DNA of 64,000 nucleotides from Hydrogenophilus sp. (GCA_026416515.1 JAOAEZ010000005.1:62001-126000); one strand, 5' to 3'. Shown: positions 1-13,740, numbered from the stretch's first letter. The notes: a model not told the origin generated them from the letters alone. Numbers and translations: made by a program.

Positions 1-654
1 CGTCTCATCCAACTGGAACAAGCGATTCTTGCCAAAAATGACCGTTTCGCTGCGGCTAATCGCGCCCGTTTCGCCGCTCAAAAAATCCTTGCCTTAAACC
101 TGATCTCCAGTCCTGGTGCGGGCAAGACCACGCTGCTGGTAAAAACCATCGAGCAGTTGCGCGGCAAACGGCCGGTCGCCGTCATCGAAGGCGACCAAGA
201 GACTCGTCTCGACGCTGAGCGCATTCGGGAGACCGGTGCTCCAGCGGTGCAGATCAACACGGGGAAAGGGTGTCACCTCGACGCTCATCTGGTCGGCCAT
301 GCCCTCGACCAACTCTCTCCTCCCGCCGGCACCATCCTGTTTATCGAAAATGTCGGCAATCTGGTCTGCCCTGCCCTCTTCGACCTTGGAGAAGCGGCCA
401 AAGTTGTCATCTTCTCCGTCACCGAAGGTGACGACAAACCTTACAAGTATCCTACGATCTTTCGGAATGCGCGGCTGCTCCTCCTCAACAAAATAGACCT
501 TCTTCCCTACCTCGATTTCGACCTCGCCGCCGCCACCACCGCCGCGCGCCGCGTCAATCCCTTTATCGAGATCATCCCCCTCTCCGCCAAAAGCGGCGAA
601 GGCTTTGACGCGTGGATCGCCTGGATTGAACGAGGTGCTGCCGCTCTCTCCTAA
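1..654 (+). CDS. hypB: Hydrogenase/urease nickel incorporation GTPase HypB (5' end outside window)
   Basis: GTPase that helps deliver nickel to the active site of [NiFe] hydrogenase together with HypA. The reading frame is open from the first base, so the N-terminus (often a His-rich nickel-storage stretch) lies outside the window. About 217 residues are visible. The P-loop GAGKTT is at bases 115-132; the GCH and LVCP motifs supply the metal-site Cys/His residues known in this family, and NKIDL is the guanine-specificity motif. The stop is TAA at 652-654. It is the last gene of whatever operon lies upstream, presumably a hyp/hydrogenase cluster, and faces phoR convergently. HypB also serves urease in some bacteria, but hydrogenase is the usual role. 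Identity is very secure; the operon context is inferred. Confidence 0.96.
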   Translation, partial: RLIQLEQAILAKNDRFAAANRARFAAQKILALNLISSPGAGKTTLLVKTIEQLRGKRPVAVIEGDQETRLDAERIRETGAPAVQINTGKGCHLDAHLVGHALDQLSPPAGTILFIENVGNLVCPALFDLGEAAKVVIFSVTEGDDKPYKYPTIFRNARLLLLNKIDLLPYLDFDLAAATTAARRVNPFIEIIPLSAKSGEGFDAWIAWIERGAAALS

Positions 655-764
655 CCCCTCTTCGTCCATCCTTCGCTTTTTTCTTCAGCGGGCAGGTGCT
701 TTCTATTATTTTCTCTCTTTCGAAGGATCTAGCTCTTACCAAAACCTCTTTCCCGCCGCTTCTT

Positions 765-1934
765 CTAACTCGCTCGCCACCGCCCCGGCGGAAAAACTAA
801 AGCGAAGGAACTCCCTTCCCCCAGGCGGCTCTCGATTGCCAACCGTGCTTCATGGCGATCGGCGATATGGCGCACAATCGCCAATCCCAGCCCTGTTCCA
901 CCGCTCGCTCGCGACCGCGCGCGGTCGACGCGGTAAAAACGCTCCGTCAGCCGCGGCAAATGTTCCGGCGCGATACCGATTCCCGTATCCTGCACCACCA
1001 ATGCCAACCATCCGCCCTCGTGCACCCGAGCCCCCACCGTTACTCTTCCCGGCGGGGGGGTATAGCGCACTGCGTTGCTCACCAAATTGCGCAGCGCTGA
1101 CGCCAACTCGTCGGCATCACCCAACAGCCGCGCCCGCGCCACCTCCGGCTGCAACGATCGCTCGACCTCTAACCCCTCGGGGGCCAAAGAGACGGCTATC
1201 TCTATTGCCTCATCGACCAGATCGATCACCGGCACCCACACCCGCTCGGGCTTTCCTCCCCCCTCCAACTCGGCCAACTGCAACAAATCGCTCACCAACC
1301 GCAGCATCCGTCGCGCCTCTGCCTCTGAACGCAGCAGCAGCTCGTGGCGTTTCTCTGCATTCAAAACAAACTCTGGGTCGGTCAGCGTTTCCAGCGCGCC
1401 GATCAGCAGCGTCAGTGGTGTCCGCAGCTCATGGGAAACATTAGCGACAAAATCGCGTCGCATCGCGGCCACGCGCTCCCGCTCGGTCAGATCCTCCAAC
1501 CAAACGATCCCTCCCTCTCCTAACGGCCACCAACGGGCACACAACGATCGCTCCTCGCCGTTTGCCTGTCGCACCTGCAATACCCGCCCCTCGCTGCTGT
1601 TGCGAATTGCGGACCAATCCCCCGGCTGGGGCAAAAAGAGTGCCAACGGTTGTCCCACATGTTTCAACGCGTCGATAGCCAGCCACTCTTCGGCGGCCGG
1701 GTTGAGCCATAAAATGATCCCCTCCTCGTCCACCTGCACTACTCCCATTGGCAGATGGCGCAAAATCGTCAACGCGTGCTGTAACCGCGCTGCGGTCTCT
1801 GCGGCTGTCCGCTCGGCCCGCCCCCGCGCTCCGGTACACTCCTGCAATGAAGCGTTCAACCGCCCCACGCGACGGCGCTGCCACCACCCCCACGCCAGCG
1901 CTGCCGCTGTCGCCAGCCATGCCCAACTGCTCAT
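765..1934 (-). CDS. phoR: Phosphate regulon sensor histidine kinase PhoR
   Basis: Membrane-bound sensor kinase that phosphorylates PhoB when phosphate is scarce. It has 389 residues: one short hydrophobic segment at about 4-18, a PAS domain (about 50-150), a HisKA domain with phospho-acceptor His168 in the motif FVANVSHELRTPLT, and a HATPase domain with the N box (LRNLVSNAVRY), DTGIGI and GGTGLGLAIV. The ATG overlaps the phoB stop by four bases (ATGA), so the pair is translationally coupled. Many PhoR proteins have two N-terminal membrane helices; here only one is evident. PhoR is the best fit among PAS-HisKA kinases because of the PhoB-type partner and the Pho box upstream. Confidence 0.9.
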   Translation of the reverse strand: MSSWAWLATAAALAWGWWQRRRVGRLNASLQECTGARGRAERTAAETAARLQHALTILRHLPMGVVQVDEEGIILWLNPAAEEWLAIDALKHVGQPLALFLPQPGDWSAIRNSSEGRVLQVRQANGEERSLCARWWPLGEGGIVWLEDLTERERVAAMRRDFVANVSHELRTPLTLLIGALETLTDPEFVLNAEKRHELLLRSEAEARRMLRLVSDLLQLAELEGGGKPERVWVPVIDLVDEAIEIAVSLAPEGLEVERSLQPEVARARLLGDADELASALRNLVSNAVRYTPPPGRVTVGARVHEGGWLALVVQDTGIGIAPEHLPRLTERFYRVDRARSRASGGTGLGLAIVRHIADRHEARLAIESRLGEGSSFALVFPPGRWRAS

Positions 1935-2668
1935 CCGATCGCAGCGGCCTCTTGCGGCAATGAGCGATCGTCGCCCTGCGGTGCAGCCAACCGATACCCA
2001 ACCCCTCGCACCGTCTGCACAAACCCCTCTGCCCCAATCGCTGTCAGCGCCAACCGCAGGCGGCGGATATGGACATCAACTGTTCGCTCCTCGATAAAAA
2101 CATGATCCCCCCAAACCCGATCCAGCAATGTCGAGCGCTCCCACACCCGCTCCGGATGGGTCACCAGAAAATGGAGCAACCGAAACTCAGTCGGTCCCAA
2201 CGTCGTCGACCGTCCTCCGTAGCTCGCCTGGCGCACCTCGGGGATCAAATGGAGACCTCCGAACTCCACCGGTCGCGGATCGGCCTCAGGGCGGCGGCGG
2301 CGAATCACTGCTCGCACGCGGGCCACCAGCTCTCGTGGGGAAAAGGGCTTTGTCACATAATCATCGGCGCCCTCTTCCAGCCCTCGCACCTTATCCTCCT
2401 CGCTAGCCCGAGCTGTTAGCATCACAATGGGCAACGCCCGTGTTCGCGCATCGCGGCGCAACCGCCCTACCAATGCTAACCCCGATTGGTCGGGCAACAT
2501 CCAATCCACCACCACGGCGTCGGGCAAAAGCTCTGCCAACCATTGCAATGCGGAACGGCCGTCGGCAGCTGCGGCGGTCCGAAAACCCGCCTGTTCGAAA
2601 TGAAGCGTCAGCAGCTCGCGAATCGCGGCATCATCTTCGACGATCAGCAAAAGAGGTTTTCCAGCCAT
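1931..2668 (-). CDS. phoB: Phosphate regulon response regulator PhoB (OmpR/PhoB family)
   Basis: Transcription factor of the phosphate starvation response. It has 245 residues. The receiver domain (about 5-120) carries the acidic pair EDD at 11-13, phospho-acceptor Asp55 in VVVDWMLP, the conserved Thr in MLTARA and Lys in TKPFSP. The C-terminal winged-helix domain (about 135-232) has the typical RTVDVHIRRLR recognition helix and the closing VRGVGYRL. It is the first gene of a two-gene operon with phoR. A PhoB box with a well-spaced -10 lies directly upstream (2675-2708), implying positive autoregulation. A second matching box precedes pstS. Confidence 0.94.
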   Translation of the reverse strand: MAGKPLLLIVEDDAAIRELLTLHFEQAGFRTAAAADGRSALQWLAELLPDAVVVDWMLPDQSGLALVGRLRRDARTRALPIVMLTARASEEDKVRGLEEGADDYVTKPFSPRELVARVRAVIRRRRPEADPRPVEFGGLHLIPEVRQASYGGRSTTLGPTEFRLLHFLVTHPERVWERSTLLDRVWGDHVFIEERTVDVHIRRLRLALTAIGAEGFVQTVRGVGYRLAAPQGDDRSLPQEAAAIG

Positions 2669-2674
2669 ACGGTT

Positions 2675-2708
2675 ATCTTACCCCGATTCCGTGACGATTT
2701 GATGACAC
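2675..2708 (-). promoter_or_regulatory. PhoB box and -10 element of phoBR
   Basis: On the minus strand the two 7-base half-sites GTGTCAT and TCGTCAC are separated by CAAA (bases 2708-2691), giving the 11-base repeat period of PhoB sites (consensus CTGTCAT-N4-CTGTCAT). Exactly ten bases further is TAAGAT (2680-2675), the spacing seen in classical Pho promoters where the box replaces the -35. The transcript would start just upstream of the phoB ATG at 2668. Confidence 0.8.
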
Positions 2709-2773
2709 ACTCTCCTCTACTCGATCTTTTCTATCCATGCTAAGCTATTCCTCTCGCCTCTGGAACCCGACCT

Positions 2774-3208
2774 ATGGACCGCGATCCGAGAACGACCCCG
2801 CTCGAAATCACTCTCCGCCGGCGCGAAAAAAAGCTCGAAATCGCTTTTGCAGATGAAGCCCCTTTTCTCCATCCTGCCGAATACCTTCGTGTCTGGAGTC
2901 CCTCGTCCGAAGTGATGGGACACGCGCCGAGTCAAGCCACGCTGCAGACTGGCAAACGCCATATAGGGATTGACGCTATCGAAGCAGTTGGGCACTATGC
3001 CCTCAAGCTCCGTTTCTCTGACGGTCATGACACCGGGTTTTTTACCTGGTCGTACCTCCGTCTTCTCGGTGAGGAGCACGACCGACGCTGGGCGGAATAC
3101 CTTACCCGTCTGGCTGCGGCGGGTGGCTCCCGCGACGACCCCCTCCTCCGAGAGCAACATGTTCACCCTGCTCCCTCCTCCTGCAGGATCGGCGGAGATC
3201 GGCGATGA
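2774..3208 (+). CDS. DUF971 (GBBH-like N-terminal domain) protein
   Basis: Protein of 144 residues that is essentially one DUF971 domain, the module also found at the N-terminus of gamma-butyrobetaine hydroxylase. Visible family features are the [10 protein letters not shown] segment, the [20 protein letters not shown] core and the closing YLRLL. Stand-alone members often sit in front of ubiE in betaproteobacteria, as here: its TGA overlaps the ubiE ATG (ATGA). The function of the stand-alone form is not established; suggested roles involve iron-sulfur or metal chemistry, and I make no assignment. It is transcribed divergently from phoBR. Confidence 0.85.
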   Translation: MDRDPRTTPLEITLRRREKKLEIAFADEAPFLHPAEYLRVWSPSSEVMGHAPSQATLQTGKRHIGIDAIEAVGHYALKLRFSDGHDTGFFTWSYLRLLGEEHDRRWAEYLTRLAAAGGSRDDPLLREQHVHPAPSSCRIGGDRR

Positions 3209-3942
3209 AAGAGGCGCACACTCACTTCGGCTATCGGCAAGTCCTCGAAGCGGAAAAAAAACGCCTTGTCGACCGAGTCTTTACCTCGGTCGCCGATCGA
3301 TACGATCTCATGAACGACCTTATGTCGATCGGGCTACATCGCCTCTGGAAGCGGGCAGCGGTCGTCGCGGCGGGTGTGCGTCCTGGCGATCACGTTCTTG
3401 ACATCGCCTCCGGAACCGGCGACCTCGCTCGCCTCCTCGCCGCGCGCGTTGCCCCCACCGGCATGGTCTGGATGACCGACCTAAACGAATCGATGCTTAC
3501 CCGCGGTCGCAAACGGCTTCAAGAAAAGGGGGTCATTCTTCCCACCATTCGCTGTGACGCGGAGGCCCTCCCCTTTCCCACCGATACCTTCGACTGCGTC
3601 ACGGTCGCATTTGGTCTGCGCAATATGACCCACCCTAAAAAAGCCCTAGCCGAAATGACACGCGTCCTTCGACCTGGTGGTCGGCTCGTTATCCTTGAAT
3701 TCTCTCGCATCCTTCCTCCCCTTGCTCCTTTTTACGACTGGTATTCTTTTACCATTCTCCCCCGGCTTGGCGAACTGGTCGTCGGCGACGCGGAGAGTTA
3801 CCGCTATCTCGCCGAATCGATCCGTGTTCACCCTGACCAAGAAACGCTCAAAGCGATCATGGAACAATCGGGGCTCTCCGCCGTCCAATACTACAACTTT
3901 ACAGCGGGAATCGTCGCCCTGCATCGAGGATTTAAACCGTAA
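3205..3942 (+). CDS. ubiE: Ubiquinone/menaquinone biosynthesis C-methyltransferase UbiE
   Basis: SAM-dependent methyltransferase that adds the ring C-methyl group in ubiquinone (and, where present, menaquinone) synthesis. At 245 residues it is the normal length for the family. It shows SAM motif [17 protein letters not shown], the FGLRNM motif and the [15 protein letters not shown] motif, and ends in the typical [13 protein letters not shown]. The start overlaps the DUF971 gene by four bases, and the Tim44-like gene follows 20 bases later, so the three probably form one transcript. Whether both quinones are made cannot be told from this window. Confidence 0.95.
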   Translation: MKEAHTHFGYRQVLEAEKKRLVDRVFTSVADRYDLMNDLMSIGLHRLWKRAAVVAAGVRPGDHVLDIASGTGDLARLLAARVAPTGMVWMTDLNESMLTRGRKRLQEKGVILPTIRCDAEALPFPTDTFDCVTVAFGLRNMTHPKKALAEMTRVLRPGGRLVILEFSRILPPLAPFYDWYSFTILPRLGELVVGDAESYRYLAESIRVHPDQETLKAIMEQSGLSAVQYYNFTAGIVALHRGFKP

Positions 3943-3962
3943 TTCTGCACAGGGAGGCCTAT

Positions 3963-4955
3963 ATGTGGTTCCGTCGTCTCCTCTTTTTTGCCCTTAGCGG
4001 CGCGGTGTTCCTCAACGCATCGCCGATAGACGCGAAGCGCCTGGGCGGAGGAGGCAACGTCGGTCTGCAACGCAGCGCTCCTACTGTCTCTAAAAGCTCC
4101 CCCTCTCCTCATTCCCCTCAAGCTGCTCCCTCCCCTGCTCCTTTTTCCGCGGCTTCTCCTTCCTCGGCAACAGCGCCTCCCTCAGCTGCGGGTCGCCCTG
4201 CCTCCCCCACCCCCTCAACCGCCCCACCCTCCTCCTCTCCCTCTGCGCCTTCCCCCGCCCCCACTGCTCCTCCTCCCGCAAGCAGCGGCGGGTGGCTTGC
4301 TCCTCTTGCGGGAATCGCGGCGGGTCTAGGTCTAGCCGCCCTCTTCTCCACGCTTGGGATCGGTGCGGAAATAGGGATCCTTCTTCTCCTTCTCCTCAGC
4401 GGTCTATTTCTTTTCTTCCTTTTTCGGTTATTCGCTCAGCGCCTTTCGGTCGGCCGCCCTGCTCCCGCCGCTCCATCCCCTCTCACCCGCGAGATCTCTC
4501 TGAGTGACTCATCATCCCTTTCCTCTTTTAACCCGAATTCTTCGGCCACCTCCCCTGCTTCCCACGCCCGCACACCCGCTGGTGCCCCTCCCTCGTTGCC
4601 CCCAGTTGACCTCGACCGATCCGCCTTTCTCGCAGAAGCCAAGCGGAACTTTATCGCCCTTCAAGCGGCCCACGACGCGCGAGACTGGAACACGATCGAG
4701 CGGTTGGTCACCCCCGAACTCGCTGAGGCGCTCCGAAGGCAACCCTCCCTTCCCTCGCGCACAGAGATCCTTCAGCTCAGTGCCGATCTTCTCGACCTCA
4801 CCGCTGAAGAGGGTCAGATTCTGGCCACCATCCTTTTCACAGGCCTAATCCGCGAAGAACCCGACGCCCCTCCAACCCCTTTCCGGGAACAGTGGCACCT
4901 TCTTAAATCCGCCCCCGATGCCGGCTGGCGTCTTGCCGGCATTGAGCAATCCTAG
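3963..4955 (+). CDS. Tim44-like domain membrane protein
   Basis: Protein of 330 residues with an N-terminal signal or anchor segment (about 5-20), a long Ser/Pro/Ala-rich low-complexity region (about 40-105), a hydrophobic stretch of one or two helices (about 110-160), another Ser/Pro-rich linker and a C-terminal domain (about 215-328) resembling the Tim44/MRP-L45 fold (AEAKRNFIALQAAHDARDW). Bacterial Tim44-like proteins downstream of ubiE are common in betaproteobacteria. A role in membrane protein handling has been suggested by analogy with mitochondria, but the bacterial function is not settled. It is the last gene of the DUF971-ubiE transcript and converges on atpC. Confidence 0.78.
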   Translation: MWFRRLLFFALSGAVFLNASPIDAKRLGGGGNVGLQRSAPTVSKSSPSPHSPQAAPSPAPFSAASPSSATAPPSAAGRPASPTPSTAPPSSSPSAPSPAPTAPPPASSGGWLAPLAGIAAGLGLAALFSTLGIGAEIGILLLLLLSGLFLFFLFRLFAQRLSVGRPAPAAPSPLTREISLSDSSSLSSFNPNSSATSPASHARTPAGAPPSLPPVDLDRSAFLAEAKRNFIALQAAHDARDWNTIERLVTPELAEALRRQPSLPSRTEILQLSADLLDLTAEEGQILATILFTGLIREEPDAPPTPFREQWHLLKSAPDAGWRLAGIEQS

Positions 4956-5057
4956 TCCGCCCCTGGAGGTCAAAAGTTAAGAAGACACCCCCTTCGCGCA
5001 CGTATATACAATGTCTGCCAACTAACCGCAGCCCATTTTTTTATATGAAAGAGAGGG

Positions 5058-5495
5058 TCACGTCGTCCCCGCGCGGTGCCTCATCTGTTTCATTCGCTCA
5101 ATCGCATGGATCTGCGCCACCGCCTCGGCCAGCTCCGCCTGGGCTCGCGCATAATCGATCTCCGCTTGGCGGTTACGAAGTGCCTCCTCCGCCCTCCGTT
5201 TAGCCTCGATGGCGCGCGCCTCATCCAAATCGGCCCCGCGGATTGCGGTATCGGCTAACACGGTCACCAAATTGGGCTGTACCTCTAAAATTCCCCCCGA
5301 AACGAATATCAACTCCTCCTCTCCGTGCGGCTTTTTGATCCGCACCGACCCCGGACGGATTCGCGTCAACAGCGGCGCATGCCCCGGAAGCACTCCCAGT
5401 TCCCCCGCCTCGCCGGGCAGCACTACCATTTCGGCAAGCCCTGAGAAAAGCTCCTCCTCGGCGCTCACCACATCCACATGCACGGTCATCGCCAT
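5058..5495 (-). CDS. atpC: F1Fo ATP synthase epsilon subunit
   Basis: Central-stalk subunit that couples rotation and inhibits ATP hydrolysis. It has 145 residues from the ATG at 5495, chosen because AGAGGAG lies eight bases upstream; a GTG at 5504 is too close to that site. The N-terminal beta-sandwich contains the typical [17 protein letters not shown] opening and [14 protein letters not shown]; the C-terminal helical hairpin starts near residue 90 and is rich in Ala, Glu and Arg. It is the last gene of the atp operon, 66 bases after atpD. Confidence 0.96.
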   Translation of the reverse strand: MAMTVHVDVVSAEEELFSGLAEMVVLPGEAGELGVLPGHAPLLTRIRPGSVRIKKPHGEEELIFVSGGILEVQPNLVTVLADTAIRGADLDEARAIEAKRRAEEALRNRQAEIDYARAQAELAEAVAQIHAIERMKQMRHRAGTT

Positions 5496-5561
5496 CGACA
5501 CCACTCCTCTTTTATCGGGGTGACCTGCGCGGCCCTCTCCACGCGCATGTTTTTTACCCCT

Positions 5562-7851
<2,290 letters not shown>

Positions 7852-7873
7852 CTGTGGCTCCTTTTTGCCGCCG

Positions 7874-9412
7874 TTACGCCCAGCTTTTCACAAATGCAGC
7901 GATCTCCTCGAGGATCTTTGTCTGGTCGGCATCGGAAAGCTGCCCTGTCTCCACGATCGACCGCATCAATTCGGGCATCTTTGCCTCAAAGTGGTGGTGC
8001 AACGCCTGCTCCAACGCCAAGCAACGCTCCACGGGAACTGCGTCGAAATAGCCGTTATTCACCGCCAGCAGCGTGATCGTCATCTGCGCGATCGACATCG
8101 GTGAATATTGAGGCTGCTTCAGAAGCTCCGTTACCCGCCGCCCGCGCTCCAGTTGTTTACGGGTTGCCTCGTCGAGATCGGACGCAAATTGAGCAAAAGC
8201 AGCCAACTCGCGGTACTGAGCCAGATCGGTACGAATCCCTCCCGATAACTTCTTGATTACTTTTGTCTGCGCCGCACCGCCCACCCGCGACACTGAAATT
8301 CCCGGGTTTACTGCCGGCCGGATCCCTGCGTTAAAGAGATCGGTCTCCAAGAAAATCTGCCCGTCGGTAATCGAAATCACGTTAGTCGGAACAAACGCTG
8401 AAACGTCCCCTGCCTGCGTTTCGATAATTGGCAACGCGGTCAAGGAGCCGGTTCTCCCTTTTACCTCGCCGTTGGTAAATTTCTCCACATATGCCTCGTT
8501 TACCCGCGCTGCCCGTTCCAGAAGGCGTGAATGGAGATAGAAGATATCCCCTGGATAAGCCTCCCGCCCGGGTGGCCGGCGCAGCAACAAGGAAATTTGC
8601 CGATAAGCCCACGCCTGCTTCGTCAGATCGTCGTAGATGATGAGCGCATCCATTCCGCGATCGCGGAAGTACTCTCCCATCGTACACCCGGCGTACGGAG
8701 CAATGTACTGCATCGCCGCCGACTCAGATGCCGACGCCGCCACCACGATGGTGTACTCCATCGCCCCATGTTCCTCTAATTTCCGCACCACGTTGGCGAT
8801 CGTCGACGCCTTCTGTCCCACTGCGACGTAGATGCAGTAAAGATCCTTCCCCCGCTGGTTGATGATCGTATCCACCGCCAATGCGGTCTTTCCCGTCTGG
8901 CGGTCGCCGATAATCAACTCCCGCTGTCCCCGACCGATCGGAATCATCGTATCGACCGCTTTCAAACCAGTCTGCACGGGCTGCGACACCGACTTGCGCC
9001 AAATCACGCCCGGCGCTACCTTCTCTACCTTATCGGTCAATTTGGCGTTGATCGGCCCCTTCCCATCGATCGGTTGTCCCAACGCATTCACCACTCGCCC
9101 TAAGAGCTCTGGGCCAACCGGAACCTCCAAAATTCGGCCGGTCGACTTCACGGTATCCCCCTCGGAGATATGCTCGTAATCCCCGAGGATCACTGCCCCC
9201 ACCGAGTCGCGCTCGAGGTTAAGCGCCAATCCCATTGTGTTTCCTGGGAACTCCAGCATCTCTCCTTGCATCACCTCGGTCAACCCGTGGATACGGGCGA
9301 TTCCATCGGCCAACGAAACGATCACCCCCTCGTTATGGAGCGATGCGGTAAGCTCCAAATTCTTAATGCGACTTTTGATCAGATCGCTAATTTCAGATGG
9401 ACTCAGCTGCAT
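7874..9412 (-). CDS. atpA: F1Fo ATP synthase alpha subunit
   Basis: Non-catalytic nucleotide-binding subunit of F1. It has 512 residues. Motifs include the N-terminal LQLSPSEIS-like start (MQLSPSEIS), P-loop GDRQTGKT, the [17 protein letters not shown] Walker B region, [12 protein letters not shown] and the SISDGQ-like segment (here [16 protein letters not shown]). It follows atpH by nine bases. All expected features are intact. Confidence 0.98.
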   Translation of the reverse strand: MQLSPSEISDLIKSRIKNLELTASLHNEGVIVSLADGIARIHGLTEVMQGEMLEFPGNTMGLALNLERDSVGAVILGDYEHISEGDTVKSTGRILEVPVGPELLGRVVNALGQPIDGKGPINAKLTDKVEKVAPGVIWRKSVSQPVQTGLKAVDTMIPIGRGQRELIIGDRQTGKTALAVDTIINQRGKDLYCIYVAVGQKASTIANVVRKLEEHGAMEYTIVVAASASESAAMQYIAPYAGCTMGEYFRDRGMDALIIYDDLTKQAWAYRQISLLLRRPPGREAYPGDIFYLHSRLLERAARVNEAYVEKFTNGEVKGRTGSLTALPIIETQAGDVSAFVPTNVISITDGQIFLETDLFNAGIRPAVNPGISVSRVGGAAQTKVIKKLSGGIRTDLAQYRELAAFAQFASDLDEATRKQLERGRRVTELLKQPQYSPMSIAQMTITLLAVNNGYFDAVPVERCLALEQALHHHFEAKMPELMRSIVETGQLSDADQTKILEEIAAFVKSWA

Positions 9413-9421
9413 GGGAGACTC

Positions 9422-9964
9422 CTACACATTGAGCGCCGCGGCCATTCGTGCGAGCTTTCCTGCCACCGACGCATCGATCACATCGTCACCGACAACGATC
9501 TTCACTCCACCGATAAGGGCGGGATCGACGCGCACCTCAACGTCGACCGGCTTACCGAAGTACTCTTGCAAATCGGCAGCCACCTTTTGACGCTGCGCCT
9601 CATCGAGCGGAAACGCGCTCACCACCTCGGCGCGCAATCGGCCCTCCAACGCTCGGCGACGCTCCTCGAAAAGATCGGCGATGGCCTGCGCCACTGGCAA
9701 GCGGTTATTTTCCACCAGCAGGCGAACGAAATTGGCAAACGAAGTCGGCACAGAAACTTTTTGAGCCACCAAGTCACAGAGAAGCGCCACCTTTTCGCTA
9801 CTCTGCGTCCGCGGATCGCTCACGATCGTGCGCACCGCCTCGTGGGAAGCGATGACCGCTAACGCTGCAAGCGCATCGGACCATGACGCCAGTGCCTTCT
9901 CTTCTCTTGCCAAAACAAAGGCCGCCTCTGCGTAAGGCCGCGCCAGCGTAGCACGTTCAGCCAT
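9422..9964 (-). CDS. atpH: F1Fo ATP synthase delta subunit
   Basis: Peripheral-stalk subunit joining the b subunits to the top of F1. It has 180 residues from the ATG at 9964, which shares one base with the atpF stop (TGATG), a tight translational coupling; a TTG one codon earlier is less likely. The opening AERATLARPYAEAAF and the C-terminal VDVEVRVDPALIGGVKIVVGD block are characteristic of this family. Confidence 0.96.
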   Translation of the reverse strand: MAERATLARPYAEAAFVLAREEKALASWSDALAALAVIASHEAVRTIVSDPRTQSSEKVALLCDLVAQKVSVPTSFANFVRLLVENNRLPVAQAIADLFEERRRALEGRLRAEVVSAFPLDEAQRQKVAADLQEYFGKPVDVEVRVDPALIGGVKIVVGDDVIDASVAGKLARMAAALNV

Positions 9965-10437
9965 CAACGAAGCTCCTCTTTGAGGCGAGCCAGCAATTCG
10001 GCGTGAACGTTAGCGTCCACCTCTCGGCGCAAAATCTGTTCGGCGCCGAGCAGCGCCAGCCGTGCCACCTCAGCGCGCAGATCCTCTTGCACCCGTTTCA
10101 CGGCTGCGCGAGCCTCATCCTCCGCAGCCTTCACGGCTCGCGCGATGATCTGAGTCGCCTCGCTACGCGCCTCCTCCAAGATTTTGCTCGCCTGTTGCTC
10201 TGCTGCCGCGCGGATCTGAGCAGCCTCCTCGCGCGCCTTTTTCAACTCCTCGATCGCCCGTCGTTCGGCAAGAGCCAGATCGGCCTTCGCCTTATCGGCC
10301 GCGGCGAGCCCCTCGGCGATCTTCGCAGACCGCTCATCGATCGCCCTCATCAACGGCGGCCACACGAAGCGCATCGTAAACCACCCGAGTACAAAAAAAA
10401 CGACAAGCTGCGCGATCAAGGTTGCGTTCAGATTCAC
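9964..10437 (-). CDS. atpF: F1Fo ATP synthase b subunit
   Basis: Peripheral-stalk subunit. It has 157 residues: one N-terminal membrane helix (about 7-25, [20 protein letters not shown]) with the conserved PPL following, then a long charged Ala-rich coiled coil (about 35-157). The length is usual for a single-type b subunit that forms a homodimer. It lies between atpE and atpH. Confidence 0.96.
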   Translation of the reverse strand: MNLNATLIAQLVVFFVLGWFTMRFVWPPLMRAIDERSAKIAEGLAAADKAKADLALAERRAIEELKKAREEAAQIRAAAEQQASKILEEARSEATQIIARAVKAAEDEARAAVKRVQEDLRAEVARLALLGAEQILRREVDANVHAELLARLKEELR

Positions 10438-10473
10438 GGCCCTACTCCTCTCTCCTCGGCCTCTCTTCGCAGA

Positions 10474-10728
<255 letters not shown>

Positions 10729-10772
10729 TCAAAGGTTGCCGAACAAAACAATACAATCATATCACAATTAGG

Positions 10773-12009
<1,237 letters not shown>

Positions 12010-12051
12010 ACCATACCCCACCTGACGTTCGGAGTAATGGTAGCAGATTTT

Positions 12052-12921
12052 TCAAGCTTCGTCAAAAGCCACTCCCAATCGTGCTAAAATCGCATCGAGT
12101 TCTTCCAAGTCGCGGAATGGAACAACCAACCGGTGATAACCTCTTCCCCGTTCTACTCGCACGGGGACGGTCAATCGTTTACTCAACTGCTCCTCCAATC
12201 TCTGCCACTCGATTAGTCGCTCTCCCCGCCGAGTGCGTGGGGGCGGCGGAGCGACGTGTCGTTGCACCTCTGCCTCAATTCGGCGCACCGACCACCCACC
12301 GGCCACTGCCTGCGCCGCCACTCGGCGCTGCTCCTCTGCTGGCAAGGCGAGCAAAGCGCGCGCGTGGCCCATTTCCAACGCCCCCTTCGCCACCCACTCG
12401 CGCACGCTAGCCTCCAAATGGCGCAGGCGCAGCACGTTGCTCACCTGAGCTCGGCTGACTCCCAATGCCTCCGCCACCTGCTGATGGGACATTCCGAACT
12501 CCTCGGTCAAGCGCGCTAGCGCCTCGGCCAATTCGATCGGATTGAGCTCCTCCCGCTGCACATTTTCCACCAACGCCAATGCCAAGGCCGCGTTATCGGT
12601 AAGCCTTCGCACCACACACGGTACCTGCGCCAACCCTGCCAACTGAGCGGCCCGCCATCGTCGCTCCCCCGCGACGATCTCGAAACGCTCCTCATCGATA
12701 GGGCGCACCACCAGCGGCTGTAATATCCCATGCGTGCGCATCGAATCGGCCAACTGCGTCAGCGACTCCGCATCGAAGTGCGTCCGCGGCTGAAAACGCC
12801 CGGGGACAAGCGCCTCCACTGCCAACCAGCGCAGCGGTTCGTCAGCCGCTGGCGCGGTTGGATCGTCCCCCAACAGCGCCGCCAATCCCCTCCCCAACCC
12901 TTTCCCTCTAGCACGGCTCAT
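12052..12921 (-). CDS. parB: Chromosome partitioning protein ParB
   Basis: CTP-dependent DNA clamp that loads at parS sites near the origin. It has 289 residues from the ATG at 12921: GGAGGG lies seven bases upstream, and the ATG overlaps the parA stop (ATGA). It has the N-terminal RGKGLGRGLAALLG ParA-stimulating motif, the CTP-binding GERRWRAA box, a helix-turn-helix (SHQQVAEALGVSRAQVSNVLR) and a C-terminal dimerisation domain. It is followed 42 bases later by atpI. No perfect 16-base parS palindrome was seen by eye in the window. Confidence 0.95.
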   Translation of the reverse strand: MSRARGKGLGRGLAALLGDDPTAPAADEPLRWLAVEALVPGRFQPRTHFDAESLTQLADSMRTHGILQPLVVRPIDEERFEIVAGERRWRAAQLAGLAQVPCVVRRLTDNAALALALVENVQREELNPIELAEALARLTEEFGMSHQQVAEALGVSRAQVSNVLRLRHLEASVREWVAKGALEMGHARALLALPAEEQRRVAAQAVAGGWSVRRIEAEVQRHVAPPPPRTRRGERLIEWQRLEEQLSKRLTVPVRVERGRGYHRLVVPFRDLEELDAILARLGVAFDEA

Positions 12922-13706
12922 CGGCATCCCTCCGCTCTCGCCTCTCCCTCCAAGCGTCGCAGCAGCTCATCGGCGAAAGCCATATAAGCCTCGGCGCCGC
13001 GCGAACGGGGGTCATAACGAACGCCTGGCAAACCGTGGCTTGGGGCCTCAGCCAAACGAACGTTGCGCGGGATAACCGTTGTGAAAACTCTCTCCCCGAA
13101 AAAACGCGCCAACTCTTCTGCCACCTGCTGCTGAAGGGTCACTCGCGGATCGAACATCACGCGCAGCAAGCCGATCAGCCGCAACCGTGGGTTGAGCTGC
13201 GCCGCGATCCGCTCGATCGTCGTCACCAAATCGGAAACGCCTTCTAAAGCGTAGTACTCGCACTGCATCGGCACGATCACCCCCTGGGCGGCACACAACC
13301 CATTGACTGTCAACAACGACAACGACGGCGGGCAATCGACCAATACCCAATCGTACTCCCTCTGCCAAGGCGCTAGCGCGTCGGCCAAGCGGAACTCGCG
13401 GCGCGGCAACTCGACCAACTCCACTTCGGCGCCTGCCAACTCCCGGTTTGCCCCCACCAAATCGTACCCGCCTCCCCTGCTGGGGCGTCGAACCTCCGGC
13501 AAGGTCGCTCCCCCCAACAACATATGGTAAACCGTAGGGTAAAGCCCCCGTTTATCGAAGCCGCTGGCGGTCGTCGCGTTTCCCTGGGGATCGAGATCCA
13601 CCAACAAGACCCGTTTCTCGAGCTGGGCCAACGCCGCCGCCAAATTGACAGCGGTGGTCGTCTTTCCCACTCCCCCCTTTTGATTTGCCACACAGAAAAG
13701 TCTCAC
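12918..13706 (-). CDS. parA: Chromosome partitioning ATPase ParA
   Basis: Deviant Walker ATPase that positions ParB-bound origins. It has 262 residues from the GTG at 13706, preceded by GGGGGAGGAG. Upstream in-frame codons are open but give an Arg/Trp-rich stretch unlike the family, whereas the GTG yields the classic start of CVANQKGGVGKTT with the deviant Walker A KGGVGKTT. Other motifs are LLVDLDPQGNAT, VLVDCPPSLSLLT and the C-terminal SRGAEAYMAFADELL. It lies 34 bases after a cyclase gene that interrupts the usual gidB-parA junction. Confidence 0.95.
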   Translation of the reverse strand: MRLFCVANQKGGVGKTTTAVNLAAALAQLEKRVLLVDLDPQGNATTASGFDKRGLYPTVYHMLLGGATLPEVRRPSRGGGYDLVGANRELAGAEVELVELPRREFRLADALAPWQREYDWVLVDCPPSLSLLTVNGLCAAQGVIVPMQCEYYALEGVSDLVTTIERIAAQLNPRLRLIGLLRVMFDPRVTLQQQVAEELARFFGERVFTTVIPRNVRLAEAPSHGLPGVRYDPRSRGAEAYMAFADELLRRLEGEARAEGCR

Positions 13707-13740
13707 ATCTCCTCCCCCTTTGCGGTACCCTCCATCGCCG

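Noticed and set aside
605-1444. Open frame of 279 codons on the plus strand, Pro/Arg/Ser-rich
   Set aside because: Antisense to phoR; composition is what GC-rich antisense frames give.
12052-13706. parS site near parAB
   Set aside because: No match to the 16-base palindrome TGTTTCACGTGAAACA was seen by eye here or elsewhere in the window; a motif scan would be decisive.
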